Made by a program: the position numbers and the translations under genes. From the NCBI GenBank assembly GCA_023399465.1, contig JAEWPB010000026.1:1-26300 (forward strand): a stretch of DNA of 26,300 nucleotides, written 5' to 3'. Shown piece by piece: positions 16,384 through 24,127 of the stretch. The stretch's first letter is position 1. Every line of letters begins with the position of its first letter. The notes under the pieces were generated by a model. That model had not been told where the DNA came from and made no database searches. It was given only the letters and a program-made list of their open reading frames with translations. The stretch is from Pseudomonadota bacterium. GTDB lineage: Bacteria > Pseudomonadota > Alphaproteobacteria > Rhizobiales > Rhizobiaceae.

Positions 16384-17052
16384 ATGCTATCACACGAGAC
16401 GATCTGGAGCGCGATCGATACCCTCGCCGAACGTCACCAGCTGACGCCTTCCGGGCTTGCACGTCGCGCCGGTCTCGACCCGACGGCATTCAACAAGTCG
16501 AAGCGGCTCGGCGCCGATGGCCGGTTGCGCTGGCCGTCGACGGAATCGATCTCCAAGGTGCTTGAAGCGACTGGCGCCACGATCGACCAGTTCATGGGCT
16601 ATGTACAGCAAGCCGAACACCGCGACGTGCCGAACGGCCATGGTGGCCCTGCTCATCAAACAAGTTCCATTCCGCTGCTCGGTTTCGCCCAGGCCGGGGC
16701 CGGCGGCTTCTTCGACGACGGCGGCTTTCCTGCCGGCCAGGGTTGGGACGTCGTGGAGTTTCCGGTCGCCCCTTCGCGCAAGGCCGGGGTTTATGCCCTC
16801 GAGGTGCAGGGCGACAGCATGATGCCGCTCTATCGTGACGGCGACGTCCTGATCGTCGAACCCGGCGCGCAGGTGCGACGCGGCGACCGGGTGGTGCTGA
16901 AGACGCGTGAAGGCGAGGTCATGGCAAAGATCCTGTTGCGCCAGTCGACGCGGACGATCGAGCTGATGTCGCTCAATCCCGAACACCCGAACCGCTCCTT
17001 CGACGTCCCGGACGTGGAGTGGATCGCGCGGATCATCTGGGCGACCCAATAG
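16384..17052 (+). CDS. HTH transcriptional repressor with S24 (LexA/CI-like) peptidase domain
   Basis: The 222-residue protein has an N-terminal XRE-like helix-turn-helix (LTPSGLARRAGLDPTAFNKSK, about 20-40) and a C-terminal S24 peptidase domain. Visible in it are a possible self-cleavage Ala-Gly in FAQAGAGG (104-105), the serine of GDSMMPLYRDGD (S145) and the lysine of EVMAKILL (K182). Such proteins repress target genes until RecA filaments, or another signal, trigger self-cleavage. It is separate from LexA, whose HTH differs. Targets are unknown; no phage genes lie nearby, so it is probably a resident chromosomal regulator. The ribosome-binding site is poor, so the exact start is uncertain. 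Confidence 0.9.
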   Translation: MLSHETIWSAIDTLAERHQLTPSGLARRAGLDPTAFNKSKRLGADGRLRWPSTESISKVLEATGATIDQFMGYVQQAEHRDVPNGHGGPAHQTSSIPLLGFAQAGAGGFFDDGGFPAGQGWDVVEFPVAPSRKAGVYALEVQGDSMMPLYRDGDVLIVEPGAQVRRGDRVVLKTREGEVMAKILLRQSTRTIELMSLNPEHPNRSFDVPDVEWIARIIWATQ

Positions 17053-17142
17053 GAATTTTTTCGCAAGTCGGACCCTCGTCGGACCATCATCACCGCCGCT
17101 CACGCCGACGTCTGCCCATTCACTTCAATGAAGGAACTCTCC

Positions 17143-17559
17143 ATGAAATCTTCGCCCGTCACAGCCCATGACGCCCTGATCTATGTGATGGTGATGGCCT
17201 CGGCCGTCGACAGCGCCATGAGCGATCGGGAACTTGGCCGCATCGGCCTGCTGGTCCGCAGCCTGCCTGTCTTCGCCGGCTTCAGCGAAGACCGCCTGAT
17301 CGCCGTGACGCAGGACTGCGCCAATCTGCTCGGTGGTCCCGAAGGCATGGACATCACCCTCGAGACGATCCGTGACGCGCTGCCGCCGCGCCTCTACGAT
17401 ACAGCCTATGCGCTGGCGGTCGACGTGATGTCCGCGGATCTCGCCGTGCAGCCGGAGGAAATCCGCCTCTTGCAGCTGCTACGCGATCGCCTCCGTTTGG
17501 ACAAGCTGACCTGTGCAGCCCTCGAGCGCGGGGCGATTGCCCGCAATCGCGCTCTTTGA
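17143..17559 (+). CDS. TerB-like (tellurite resistance) protein
   Basis: The 138-residue, all-helical protein has the TerB/DjlA-type pattern: DALIYVMVMASAVDSAMSDRELGRIGLLVRSLP near the N-terminus and the related LAVDVMSADLAVQPEEIRLLQLLRDRL repeat near the C-terminus, each with the acidic loop (D-x-x-M-S/A-x-x-E) that may bind metal in TerB. The family is linked with tellurite resistance and stress, but stand-alone chromosomal copies have no established role. AAGGAACTCTCC places the start at ATG 17143; the ATG at 17128 lies upstream of that ribosome-binding site. It converges on the solute-binding protein gene, with a hairpin between. Confidence 0.83.
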   Translation: MKSSPVTAHDALIYVMVMASAVDSAMSDRELGRIGLLVRSLPVFAGFSEDRLIAVTQDCANLLGGPEGMDITLETIRDALPPRLYDTAYALAVDVMSADLAVQPEEIRLLQLLRDRLRLDKLTCAALERGAIARNRAL

Positions 17560-17569
17560 TTTTCGCTTG

Positions 17570-17597
17570 CGCGCCCCTGCGTAATGGCTGGGGCGCG
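17570..17597. terminator. hairpin terminator between convergent genes
   Basis: Eight-base GC-only arms CGCGCCCC (17570-17577) and GGGGCGCG (17590-17597) enclose a 12-base loop. The hairpin sits in the 43-base gap between the TerB gene and the oppositely oriented solute-binding protein gene and could serve both. No strong T-run is present. Confidence 0.6.
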
Positions 17598-17602
17598 GCG
17601 TT

Positions 17603-18481
17603 TCAGTAGAGACCGTAGGGGAAGTAGCGGAGGTAGATCTCCTCCAGCTTTCCGTTGCGCGACAGGGTGAGCAAAGCGTGGTCCAGCGCCGCGGTCAGCA
17701 AGACGTCCTTCTTCTGCGTCATGATCGTCAGCCCTTCACCGAGATAGCGCTCGGACAAATAGGGGCCATCGAAGAGAGCGCAACAATTTGCCGATGCCGG
17801 CCCGGACGCCCAGAATGAAAGATGAAGCGCATCGGCGAACACGGCGTCGACCTTGCCGTCCTTCAGCGCCTGCAGCATGTCCGCCCGGTTCGCAAAGTTC
17901 ACTTCGCGGATACCGGGGAAGAACGTCGCCATCATGGCCGCATGGGTGGTGCCGCCCACGACGCCGACCGGGCGGCCGATAAGCGCGGCCGCGGTGTTGC
18001 TCGTCAGCGGAGCCTTGAGGTTGCGGACGAACCGTGCCGGCAACAGCATATAGGGCCGGGAAAAGCCGAAGCGCTTGCGCAATTCGGAAGTCACCGCAAT
18101 GCCGGCGATGATGGCCTCCCCCTGCCCATTGGTAAGCGCGCTCTCAAGGTCGCCAAACGGCAGGGCCTGGATCTGGCACTTGTTCGCGATCCCCAGTTCA
18201 CTGCAGATCTCGCGAACGAGATCGACGTGGAAACCGGACAGGCGCCCGCCCTGATCGGTGAAGTTGAAAGGTGGAAAATCGACGGTCGTGAGGAAGCGCA
18301 CACGCACCACCTGCGTCATGTCCGGCTTGGGCAAGCGCTCGCGCGCGTCGAACAGAATCGGCAGTTCCGGGATCGGCCCCTGCTGCGCAATAGCGTGTGC
18401 AGCCATGAAAAATGCAACCATAGGCGCAATAAACGCCAAAAACCCCTTCAATTTCAGGGATGAAACTATTCGCCGTGACAT
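17603..18481 (-). CDS. periplasmic solute-binding protein, family 3 (SBP_bac_3)
   Basis: The 292-residue protein has a signal peptide (hydrophobic LAFIAPMVAFFMAAHAIAQ) and a family 3 binding fold: VVRVRFLTTVDFPPFNFTDQGGRLSGFHVDLVREI, DLESALTNGQGEAIIAGIAVTSELRKRFGFSRPY, GRPVGVVGGTTHA and ADMLQALKDGKVDAVFADAL. Such proteins bind amino acids or related solutes for ABC importers or act as sensor domains. No permease or ATPase gene is beside it, so it is an orphan. The arginine of the ELRKRFGFSRPY region matches the usual carboxylate-binding arginine area. It is divergent from the glycosyltransferase gene across only 60 bases that contain an inverted repeat, which suggests shared control. Confidence 0.9.
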   Translation of the reverse strand: MSRRIVSSLKLKGFLAFIAPMVAFFMAAHAIAQQGPIPELPILFDARERLPKPDMTQVVRVRFLTTVDFPPFNFTDQGGRLSGFHVDLVREICSELGIANKCQIQALPFGDLESALTNGQGEAIIAGIAVTSELRKRFGFSRPYMLLPARFVRNLKAPLTSNTAAALIGRPVGVVGGTTHAAMMATFFPGIREVNFANRADMLQALKDGKVDAVFADALHLSFWASGPASANCCALFDGPYLSERYLGEGLTIMTQKKDVLLTAALDHALLTLSRNGKLEEIYLRYFPYGLY

Positions 18482-18509
18482 TATGATCCAATCCGGGACT
18501 GCATAGGGG

Positions 18510-18528
18510 CGTCATCATCTGAATGACG
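18510..18528. promoter_or_regulatory. inverted repeat in the divergent promoter region
   Basis: CGTCAT (18510-18515), seven bases, ATGACG (18523-18528): a perfect dyad in the 60-base gap between the divergent solute-binding protein and glycosyltransferase genes. It could be an operator acting on both. It ends 13 bases before the glycosyltransferase ATG, so it would also lie in that gene's leader. Confidence 0.45.
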
Positions 18529-18541
18529 GTTTAGCAGAAAC

Positions 18542-20458
18542 ATGCAAATCGGGGAACATGCGGGCAGCCTCGCTGCCGACGACACAAGAACCGATCCGCA
18601 AGCTGACAGTCCGCCGCACGCCGACGGTCTGGCATCGGTGTTTGCCGCGGATGGCGTTGGCGAAGTCCCGGTGCTGCAGGAACTCGGGATCGCCAAGCCG
18701 TTGCTTGCCCGGATGGCCGAGCGGGCTGCAGCAAACGGCACGACCATCGAGCAGGAACTGCTCTGCGATGGCCTGGTCGATGAGGAAACCTATTATGCCG
18801 CCCTCGCGCGAATGCTGCGCCTGCCATATCTGCGCGCAATCGATGCGTCGCGAGTTACCGTGGCAACCTGTTTCGACAGCCAATTGGTGCGGCCGACGAC
18901 CGTACGCCTCACGCATCCACAACGACCGCCCAAAACGCTGATCGTGCCAGAGGCGCGATTGATACCCGCGTTGCGGAAAATCCTGGAGCGGCATCCGGTC
19001 CTGCGCGGGTCGCTTGCGATCGTCTCCGCCGCGAGGATGCGGGCCGCCTGCTGGCAGGCAGACAGTACCACTCGTGTCGAAGGTGCGGTGCGTACCCTGT
19101 TCGAGACGCATCCACGCTTCAGTGCCCGTATCGTATTTTCCGGCAACCAGGGATTTTATGCCGGCGTCGCCATTGCTGTCGCAATTGCACTGCTGGTGGT
19201 GGAGACCGCCGCAACCATGCTGGCCCTCCACATCATCCTTTCGCACCTCTACTTCCTGGCGCTCGTCCTGAGGATAATCGCCCTGTTCCAGCGACGGACG
19301 AAGCCTGTCTGCCTCACTTCGTTACCGCAGGACGAGCCGCTTCCTGTCTACACCGTCATGGTCGCGCTCTACCGCGAGGCTGCCATGGCGGAGCAACTGG
19401 CAAGAAGCTTCAACCGGCTGAACTGGCCGCCATCGCGGCTCGACATCAAGTTCGTTTGCGAGGCTGACGACCGGGAGACCATCGAAGCGTTGCGGGCGCA
19501 GAAGCTGGGGCGACATTTCGAAATCGTCGAGGTGCCGGCGATGCATCCACGAACCAAGCCGAAAGCACTGACCTATGCACTCGCCGGAGCGCGCGGCCGC
19601 TATCTCGCGGTGTACGATGCCGAGGATCGACCGCACCCCGATCAATTGCGCGAAGCCTATGCGAGGTTCCGCGTCGCGCCGGATAACCTTGCCTGCCTGC
19701 AGGCGCCGCTGATCATCGCAAATGCCGGGAGTTCATGGATCAGCGCCCTGTTCGCCCTCGAATATTCGGCACTCTTTCGCGGCTTGCTGCCAATGCTTGC
19801 AAAATACGGCATGCCGCTGCCGCTCGGCGGCACGTCCAATCACTTCCGCACCGACATCCTCAAGGCAGCCGGCGGCTGGGATCCCTATAACGTCACCGAG
19901 GATGCTGACCTCGGAATGCGCCTGTACCGCCTCGGTTATCGCTCGGGCGTCATCCAAAGGCAGACGCTGGAAGACGCACCGACCCGCCTGAAGGTCTGGG
20001 TCGGACAGCGATGCCGCTGGTTCAAGGGCTGGCTGCAGACCTGGCTGGTGATGATGCGCGAACCCAGGATCCTGAGCCGGGAAATGGGCCTTTCCGCTTT
20101 CCTCGTCTTTCAACTCCAGATCGGCGGAATGCTGATCTCTTCCCTGTTGCATCCGCTCATTCTTCTCTTTGTCGCAAATGCGCTGCTGGCAACCGTTACA
20201 GGGGCGGAACTGTCCTCGTTGCGGCTCTGGCTGCGCGCCGTCGACTGGACCAACATTCTCGCCGCCTATGCCATTTTCCCCGCACTCGGCACACTGCCCA
20301 TGATCGAGCACGAGAAGCGGCTGATCGGACGGCGCTGGCTGATGGTACCGTTCTACTGGGTCCTTGTGTCCTTCTCGGCATGGAAGGCCGTGTTGGAATT
20401 GCGCACCAACCCGTTCTTCTGGAACAAGACCCCGCATGAACCCGCGGCATCGCCGTGA
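18542..20458 (+). CDS. membrane-bound processive GT2 glycosyltransferase with N-terminal GspE-N-like domain
   Basis: The 638-residue protein has three parts. Residues 45-165 form a domain like the N-terminal domain of type II secretion ATPases (LQELGIAKPLLARMAERAAANGTTIEQ, YYAALARMLRLPYL), often a c-di-GMP or partner-binding module. Two membrane segments follow (about 204-250). The GT2 catalytic domain has FCEADD (305-310), DAED (359-362), TED (452-454) and QRCRW (489-493), the D, DxD, TED and Q-x-x-RW motifs of processive synthases such as cellulose synthase. Several C-terminal membrane segments follow (520-620). It probably polymerises and exports a surface polysaccharide; sugar and product are unknown. 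No other polysaccharide genes adjoin. The start at 18542 has no strong ribosome-binding site. Confidence 0.88.
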   Translation: MQIGEHAGSLAADDTRTDPQADSPPHADGLASVFAADGVGEVPVLQELGIAKPLLARMAERAAANGTTIEQELLCDGLVDEETYYAALARMLRLPYLRAIDASRVTVATCFDSQLVRPTTVRLTHPQRPPKTLIVPEARLIPALRKILERHPVLRGSLAIVSAARMRAACWQADSTTRVEGAVRTLFETHPRFSARIVFSGNQGFYAGVAIAVAIALLVVETAATMLALHIILSHLYFLALVLRIIALFQRRTKPVCLTSLPQDEPLPVYTVMVALYREAAMAEQLARSFNRLNWPPSRLDIKFVCEADDRETIEALRAQKLGRHFEIVEVPAMHPRTKPKALTYALAGARGRYLAVYDAEDRPHPDQLREAYARFRVAPDNLACLQAPLIIANAGSSWISALFALEYSALFRGLLPMLAKYGMPLPLGGTSNHFRTDILKAAGGWDPYNVTEDADLGMRLYRLGYRSGVIQRQTLEDAPTRLKVWVGQRCRWFKGWLQTWLVMMREPRILSREMGLSAFLVFQLQIGGMLISSLLHPLILLFVANALLATVTGAELSSLRLWLRAVDWTNILAAYAIFPALGTLPMIEHEKRLIGRRWLMVPFYWVLVSFSAWKAVLELRTNPFFWNKTPHEPAASP

Positions 20459-20504
20459 GCTTTTCGTGACCGGAAGTTGAAAAAACGCAAACTCGAGCGG
20501 CGCG

Positions 20505-20520
20505 TTAAAGCGGGTTTAAC
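20505..20520. promoter_or_regulatory. CtrA-type binding site, full match
   Basis: TTAA (20505-20508), seven bases, TTAAC (20516-20520) is an exact match to the alphaproteobacterial CtrA box TTAA-N7-TTAAC. It is embedded in the wider dyad GTTAAA / TTTAAC. It lies about 185 bases before the chemotaxis receptor gene. CtrA control of motility and chemotaxis genes is known in rhizobia and Caulobacter; its action here is inferred. Confidence 0.7.
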
Positions 20521-20530
20521 AAAATCGGTT

Positions 20531-20546
20531 CTAATTGCGTATTAAC
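20531..20546. promoter_or_regulatory. second CtrA-type binding site, one mismatch
   Basis: CTAA (20531-20534), seven bases, TTAAC (20542-20546) matches the CtrA box except for its first base. It is offset by 26 bases from the first site, about two and a half helical turns, on the same strand. The leader behind it holds two small hairpins (ATCGGC/GCCGAT at 20550-20569; ACCTTG/CAAGGT at 20592-20605). Confidence 0.6.
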
Positions 20547-20703
20547 GACATCGGCTCCTCCCTGCCGATCTGCATGATGCGCGTCGCTTACACCTTGTCC
20601 AAGGTATGCCTCCCATAACCAGGCCGCCCTCCCCAAGCGGCATGATCGGTAACCAAGGCATCTCCCGCCACGGCGACCGACCGATGCGAAGAAATCTGTG
20701 TCC

Positions 20704-22704
20704 ATGCTAAAGAACGCTAAAATCAAGACGAAGATCCTTGCGGTCATCGCGCTTCTCGGCGCGATCTCGCTCGGCAGCCTGAGCTACATCATCTTTGAAT
20801 TCAAACAGGCCGATAAGACCTTCAACGCTTTCATCAATGCTGAAGCGCAGGCTGCGGTTCTCGGCGCCCGCGCCAGCGGCGCGGTTCTCATCCCGCCGCT
20901 GCAGGCAAGCATGCTGGTCAACATGGACCCTTCGTCGAAGGCGTTTCAATTGGCCGTGACCACCCACGACCAGTTCTACCAGGTCGCCAAACGGCTCATG
21001 ACCCAATCGGCAGAACTCGTTCCAAGCCGCAAGGACGTCGTGGAAGAGACCCTGGCATCGATCGGCGACCTCCAGGCGCTCAGCAATCAGGTCATCGAGA
21101 TGAAGAAGGGCGGCAACACTTCCGGCGCCGTCAGCATGCTGCACTCCGTGAACAGCATGATGAATTCGATCATCGCCAAGCTCTCCAGCAACAATGAAGC
21201 GCTGATCAAGATGCTCGAGGACGGCGGTGTTCAGACCTCCAAGGAGATCAACACCACGATCCTCATCGCGTTGATCTCAGCCGTGAGCGCCCTCGCGATG
21301 GCCGTTGTGATCGGCTACTGGGTTGCCCAGACTGGCATCACCACCCCGATGATGCGCCTTCGCGCCCGCATGGCCAGCCTTGCGGAAGGCAACACCCGCG
21401 ACGAGGTCGATGCCCTCGACCGCCGCGACGAAATCGGCGAGATGGCCGCAGCCGTCGCCGTCTTCCGTACCAATGCGATCGAGCGTATTCGCCTTGAAGA
21501 GCAGGCGGAATCGGATCGCAACCTGAGCGAAACCGAGCGCGCTGCCCGCGAGCAGCAGAAGGCTGCCGAAGCCCGCGATCTTCAGCTCGCCGTGCAGTCG
21601 CTCGGCGACGGACTGGGCCGCCTCTCGAGTGGCGATCTCGCCTATCGTATCGAGACCCCGTTCGTCGAACAGCTCGACAGCCTCCGCCAGGACTTCAACA
21701 ATTCGGTCGACAAGCTGAATGAAGCCATGCAGGCCGTCGGCTCCAACGCCCGCGCCATCAGCGCCGGCGCCAACGAGATCCGCTCGTCCGCCGACGACAT
21801 GTCGAAGCGCACCGAACAGCAGGCCGCTTCGGTGGAAGAAACCGCCGCCGCGCTTGAGCAGATCACCACGACCGTCAAGGACGCCGCACGGCGCGCCGAG
21901 GAAGCAAGCCAGCTCGTCACCCGCACCCGCAGCGGCGCCGAGCGGTCCGGTCAGGTGGTGCGCAACGCCGTCGAGGCCATGCACCAGATCGAAAAGTCGT
22001 CGAGCGAGATTTCCAACATCATCGGCGTCATCGACGACATCGCGTTCCAGACCAACCTGCTGGCGCTCAACGCCGGCGTCGAGGCCGCCCGCGCCGGCGA
22101 AGCCGGCAAGGGTTTCGCCGTCGTCGCCCAGGAAGTGCGCGAACTGGCACAGCGTTCGGCCAATGCCGCCAAGGAGATCAAGGCCCTGATCACCACCTCT
22201 GGCGAGCAGGTGCAGACCGGCGTGAGCCTGGTTGTCGAAACCGGGACGGCGCTCGATGCCATCGTCGCCGAGGTCCAGGAAATCAACCGTCACGTTCACG
22301 CGATCGCCGAAGCGGCGCGCGAGCAGTCGGTCGGCCTCCAGGAGATCAACACCGCCGTCAACACCATGGACCAGGGAACCCAGCAGAACGCGGCCATGGT
22401 CGAGGAAAGCACCGCGGCCAGCCACAGCCTGGCAACCGAGGCTGCATCGCTCACCGCTTTGATGGGCCAGTTCAAGCTGACCGGAACCCATAGCGGCGGC
22501 TTCAGCGCCCCGGCCTCCTCCGGCTTCAACGCAGCCGCCCGAACGAGCGCACCGGTTCGCACCGCACAGATGGCGGTAAAGGCCGCCGCCGAAACCCACC
22601 GGCCGGTCGCATCGCCGGCCCGCGGCCTCGGGCAGCGGCTTGCCAGCGCCTTTGGCGGCGGTGCAGCGGCCGTCAAGCAGGAAGCCGACTGGACCGAGTT
22701 CTGA
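20704..22704 (+). CDS. methyl-accepting chemotaxis protein
   Basis: The protein has 666 residues. A first membrane segment (ILAVIALLGAISLGSLSYII) is followed by a helical periplasmic sensor domain of about 150 residues, a second membrane segment (TTILIALISAVSALAMAVVIGYW), a HAMP region (PMMRLRARMASLAEGNTRDEV), and a long cytoplasmic signalling domain. Its tip has IIGVIDDIAFQTNLLALNAG and EAARAGEAGKGFAVVAQEVR, the CheW/CheA contact. The C-terminal DWTEF resembles the NWETF-type pentapeptide that tethers CheR methyltransferase. The ligand is unknown. ATG 20704 is preferred; an in-frame GTG at 20698 is possible, and the ribosome-binding site is weak for both. Two CtrA boxes lie upstream and a strong terminator follows. 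Confidence 0.94.
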   Translation: MLKNAKIKTKILAVIALLGAISLGSLSYIIFEFKQADKTFNAFINAEAQAAVLGARASGAVLIPPLQASMLVNMDPSSKAFQLAVTTHDQFYQVAKRLMTQSAELVPSRKDVVEETLASIGDLQALSNQVIEMKKGGNTSGAVSMLHSVNSMMNSIIAKLSSNNEALIKMLEDGGVQTSKEINTTILIALISAVSALAMAVVIGYWVAQTGITTPMMRLRARMASLAEGNTRDEVDALDRRDEIGEMAAAVAVFRTNAIERIRLEEQAESDRNLSETERAAREQQKAAEARDLQLAVQSLGDGLGRLSSGDLAYRIETPFVEQLDSLRQDFNNSVDKLNEAMQAVGSNARAISAGANEIRSSADDMSKRTEQQAASVEETAAALEQITTTVKDAARRAEEASQLVTRTRSGAERSGQVVRNAVEAMHQIEKSSSEISNIIGVIDDIAFQTNLLALNAGVEAARAGEAGKGFAVVAQEVRELAQRSANAAKEIKALITTSGEQVQTGVSLVVETGTALDAIVAEVQEINRHVHAIAEAAREQSVGLQEINTAVNTMDQGTQQNAAMVEESTAASHSLATEAASLTALMGQFKLTGTHSGGFSAPASSGFNAAARTSAPVRTAQMAVKAAAETHRPVASPARGLGQRLASAFGGGAAAVKQEADWTEF

Positions 22705-22708
22705 GATC

Positions 22709-22738
22709 ATCGGCCCGCCCCACAAGGGGCGGGCCGAT
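22709..22738. terminator. intrinsic terminator of the chemotaxis receptor gene
   Basis: Perfectly complementary 13-base arms (22709-22721 and 22726-22738) enclose a four-base loop (ACAA) and are followed by TTTCGTT. It begins four bases after the receptor stop codon. Confidence 0.9.
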
Positions 22739-22883
22739 TTCGTTCCGGCGGGCTATGTCTTTCCGCGCGAACGACAAACGTCACTTGGCACCCGCGCACA
22801 CCTTCGAAGCGGCGGCGCCAAGCCGCGAGGTCCATGCCTTTCTCGGCATCCCGCTTTTCCGGTTAATCTGCGTCACTGGCTAT

Positions 22884-22912
22884 TTGACTGCTCCAATGCA
22901 CCCCGATAGCGT
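22884..22912 (+). promoter_or_regulatory. possible sigma-70 promoter of the sulfotransferase gene
   Basis: TTGACT (22884-22889), a 17-base spacer and TAGCGT (22907-22912) form a plausible promoter 22 bases before the sulfotransferase start codon. The -35 is good, the -10 is poor. The rest of the 195-base gap after the terminator shows nothing recognisable. Confidence 0.4.
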
Positions 22913-22933
22913 GCTCCGACTTCTGGAGAGATC

Positions 22934-23647
22934 ATGCCTAACAACTTTCTGATATTTTGCTATCCAAGAACGGGCTCATATCACCTCACGAGCTTGCTCG
23001 ATTCGGCCAATGACATCACCTGCCATGGAGAAATCTTCAAAACGCAGAAAGTTGAATTGCGAAAATGGTTCGCAAAGCGCGTAAGCGCCAAATCAGTAGC
23101 TGAGCGCGACTTAGACCCAAAGCTCTTTGTTGACGAGCTGCGTGCGACAACGCCAAAAAAGCACTTCGGCTTCAAGGTTTTCCAGGGCCACGTGGTACAC
23201 ACTCCATATCTGCAATCGCTTCTTGATGATCCAACCTGGAAAGTCATTTCGCTCTGGCGCGAGCCGATCGAAGTACACGCTTCCCTACAAAGGGCACTTC
23301 AAACAAAAATATGGATTGTGAAGAATGGGTCTGAAAAAAATAAAGAAAACTTGAACGAGCTGATAACCTTCTCACCAGAACGGTACGACACGTTCCTGAA
23401 AAGCTATTCAAATTTCTACAATCTCTGCAAGCTATACGCAGACAGAGATAACGGCTTCATGATCAACTATAACCAACTATCTGATACGGAGGTAATAGAC
23501 CAGCTTTTAGATTTCATTGGATCAGACGCCGCCGCCGACGAGCTTGCGAGCGAGTATAAAAAACAGTTTTCCCTGCCGGTGTATCAAGGTTTTACCAACC
23601 CGGATGAAGCGCAAGAATATGTGCTGTCCCGGCCATTCAAAAGTTAG
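22934..23647 (+). CDS. sulfotransferase-like protein (NodH/Stf0-like)
   Basis: The 237-residue protein begins with FLIFCYPRTGSYHLTSLLDS, a match to the PAPS 5'-phosphosulfate loop of sulfotransferases (R-T-G-S, residues 12-15). HGEIF (31-35) and VISLWREPIEVHASLQRAL (3'-phosphate-binding region, R109 and S117) follow in the expected order. The HGE element resembles Stf0 and NodH-type carbohydrate sulfotransferases. It would transfer sulfate from PAPS to a glycan, perhaps a surface sugar, but the acceptor is unknown. The gene is visibly AT-richer than the preceding 22 kb and stands alone, which suggests horizontal acquisition. It is not homologous enough by eye to call it nodH. GGAGAG precedes the ATG. 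Confidence 0.78.
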   Translation: MPNNFLIFCYPRTGSYHLTSLLDSANDITCHGEIFKTQKVELRKWFAKRVSAKSVAERDLDPKLFVDELRATTPKKHFGFKVFQGHVVHTPYLQSLLDDPTWKVISLWREPIEVHASLQRALQTKIWIVKNGSEKNKENLNELITFSPERYDTFLKSYSNFYNLCKLYADRDNGFMINYNQLSDTEVIDQLLDFIGSDAAADELASEYKKQFSLPVYQGFTNPDEAQEYVLSRPFKS

Positions 23648-23828
23648 GCATGGTTTTGTAGCCCCCGGCAGCTCTGGCATCGTTCGGATGTTGCGCGTGT
23701 CGTTCATTCGTACGGGAAGTGACGCTCTCGGAACACCTGCCAAAGCACCGCCGAGCCGATTAATCCGACGTGGATCCGAGACTACGAGCTGAACCTGCGC
23801 GTGCTGGCGAAAATGTTGGCGATCTTTA

Positions 23829-23875
23829 TGGAGCAGGTGAAGGGAATCGAACCCTCGTATTCAGCTTGGGAAGCT
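23829..23875 (-). other. 3' fragment of tRNA-Gly(CCC): probable attachment site (att) of an integrative element
   Basis: Read on the minus strand, the 47 bases contain the 3' strand of an anticodon arm with loop TTCCCAA (anticodon CCC at 23868-23870), GCTGA, a T-arm with GGTTCGATTCC, the acceptor strand CACCTGC, and TCCA with an encoded CCA end at 23829-23831. The 5' half (acceptor, D-arm, and the 5' anticodon strand expected as TCAGC) is missing: the bases before the loop read GAAGC and pair at only three positions. This is what remains when an integrase recombines in the anticodon loop to 3' end segment. With the 3' end on the left, the element lies to the right. Confidence 0.82.
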
Positions 23876-23914
23876 TCGAGAACATCAAGGAAAATCAAGT
23901 CGCCGTTACACTTA

Positions 23915-23952
23915 TCACGACCCACGTCGCGCACCGCAGACGCGGGTCGTGA
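23915..23952. other. strong hairpin just inside the att site
   Basis: Arms TCACGACCC (23915-23923) and GGGTCGTGA (23944-23952) are perfectly complementary; four further pairs (CGTC/GACG) form inside after one mismatch. It begins 39 bases beyond the tRNA fragment. It may be a recombination-factor site or a terminator shielding the island; no T-run follows. Confidence 0.5.
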
Positions 23953-24127
23953 AACGTTTGGACAGCCTCAGCTCTCGTGCTCCCATAGCCTTCACCTCAG
24001 ATCTTAGTCCGTTGCGGTGATCAAGTCATGCCGACCACAACGGAACGGACAGCCTTGCATAAGGTTGTCTGTTCAAGATTTGTATTGCATGCTGATGCAT
24101 CAAGCACTCTTGGTGCGGAGGGGGGCC

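Larger units (their letters stand above)
23648..24127. other. 480-base gene-free region with island boundary
   Basis: No gene is supported here. The region holds the tRNA-Gly 3' fragment (23829-23875) and a hairpin (23915-23952). Directly before the tRNA fragment an open frame reads INPTWIRDYELNLRVLAKML (about 23761-23820); it has no recognisable start and may be a gene remnant. Its continuation through the tRNA fragment (KGIEPSYSAWEA) is a well-known false translation of tRNA ends and not protein-coding. Confidence 0.6.

Noticed and set aside
16384..17052. S24 repressor as evidence of a prophage
   Set aside because: No integrase, structural or replication phage genes lie on either side, and the composition matches the chromosome. 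A resident regulator is more likely.
21277..22725. A 482-codon minus-strand open frame across the chemotaxis receptor
   Set aside because: Glycine- and leucine-rich antisense shadow of the highly conserved signalling domain; no independent start signals.
23801..24007. A 68-codon open frame reading KGIEPSYSAWEA
   Set aside because: This is the false translation of a tRNA 3' end, widespread in databases. The bases form the T-arm and acceptor strand of tRNA-Gly(CCC).
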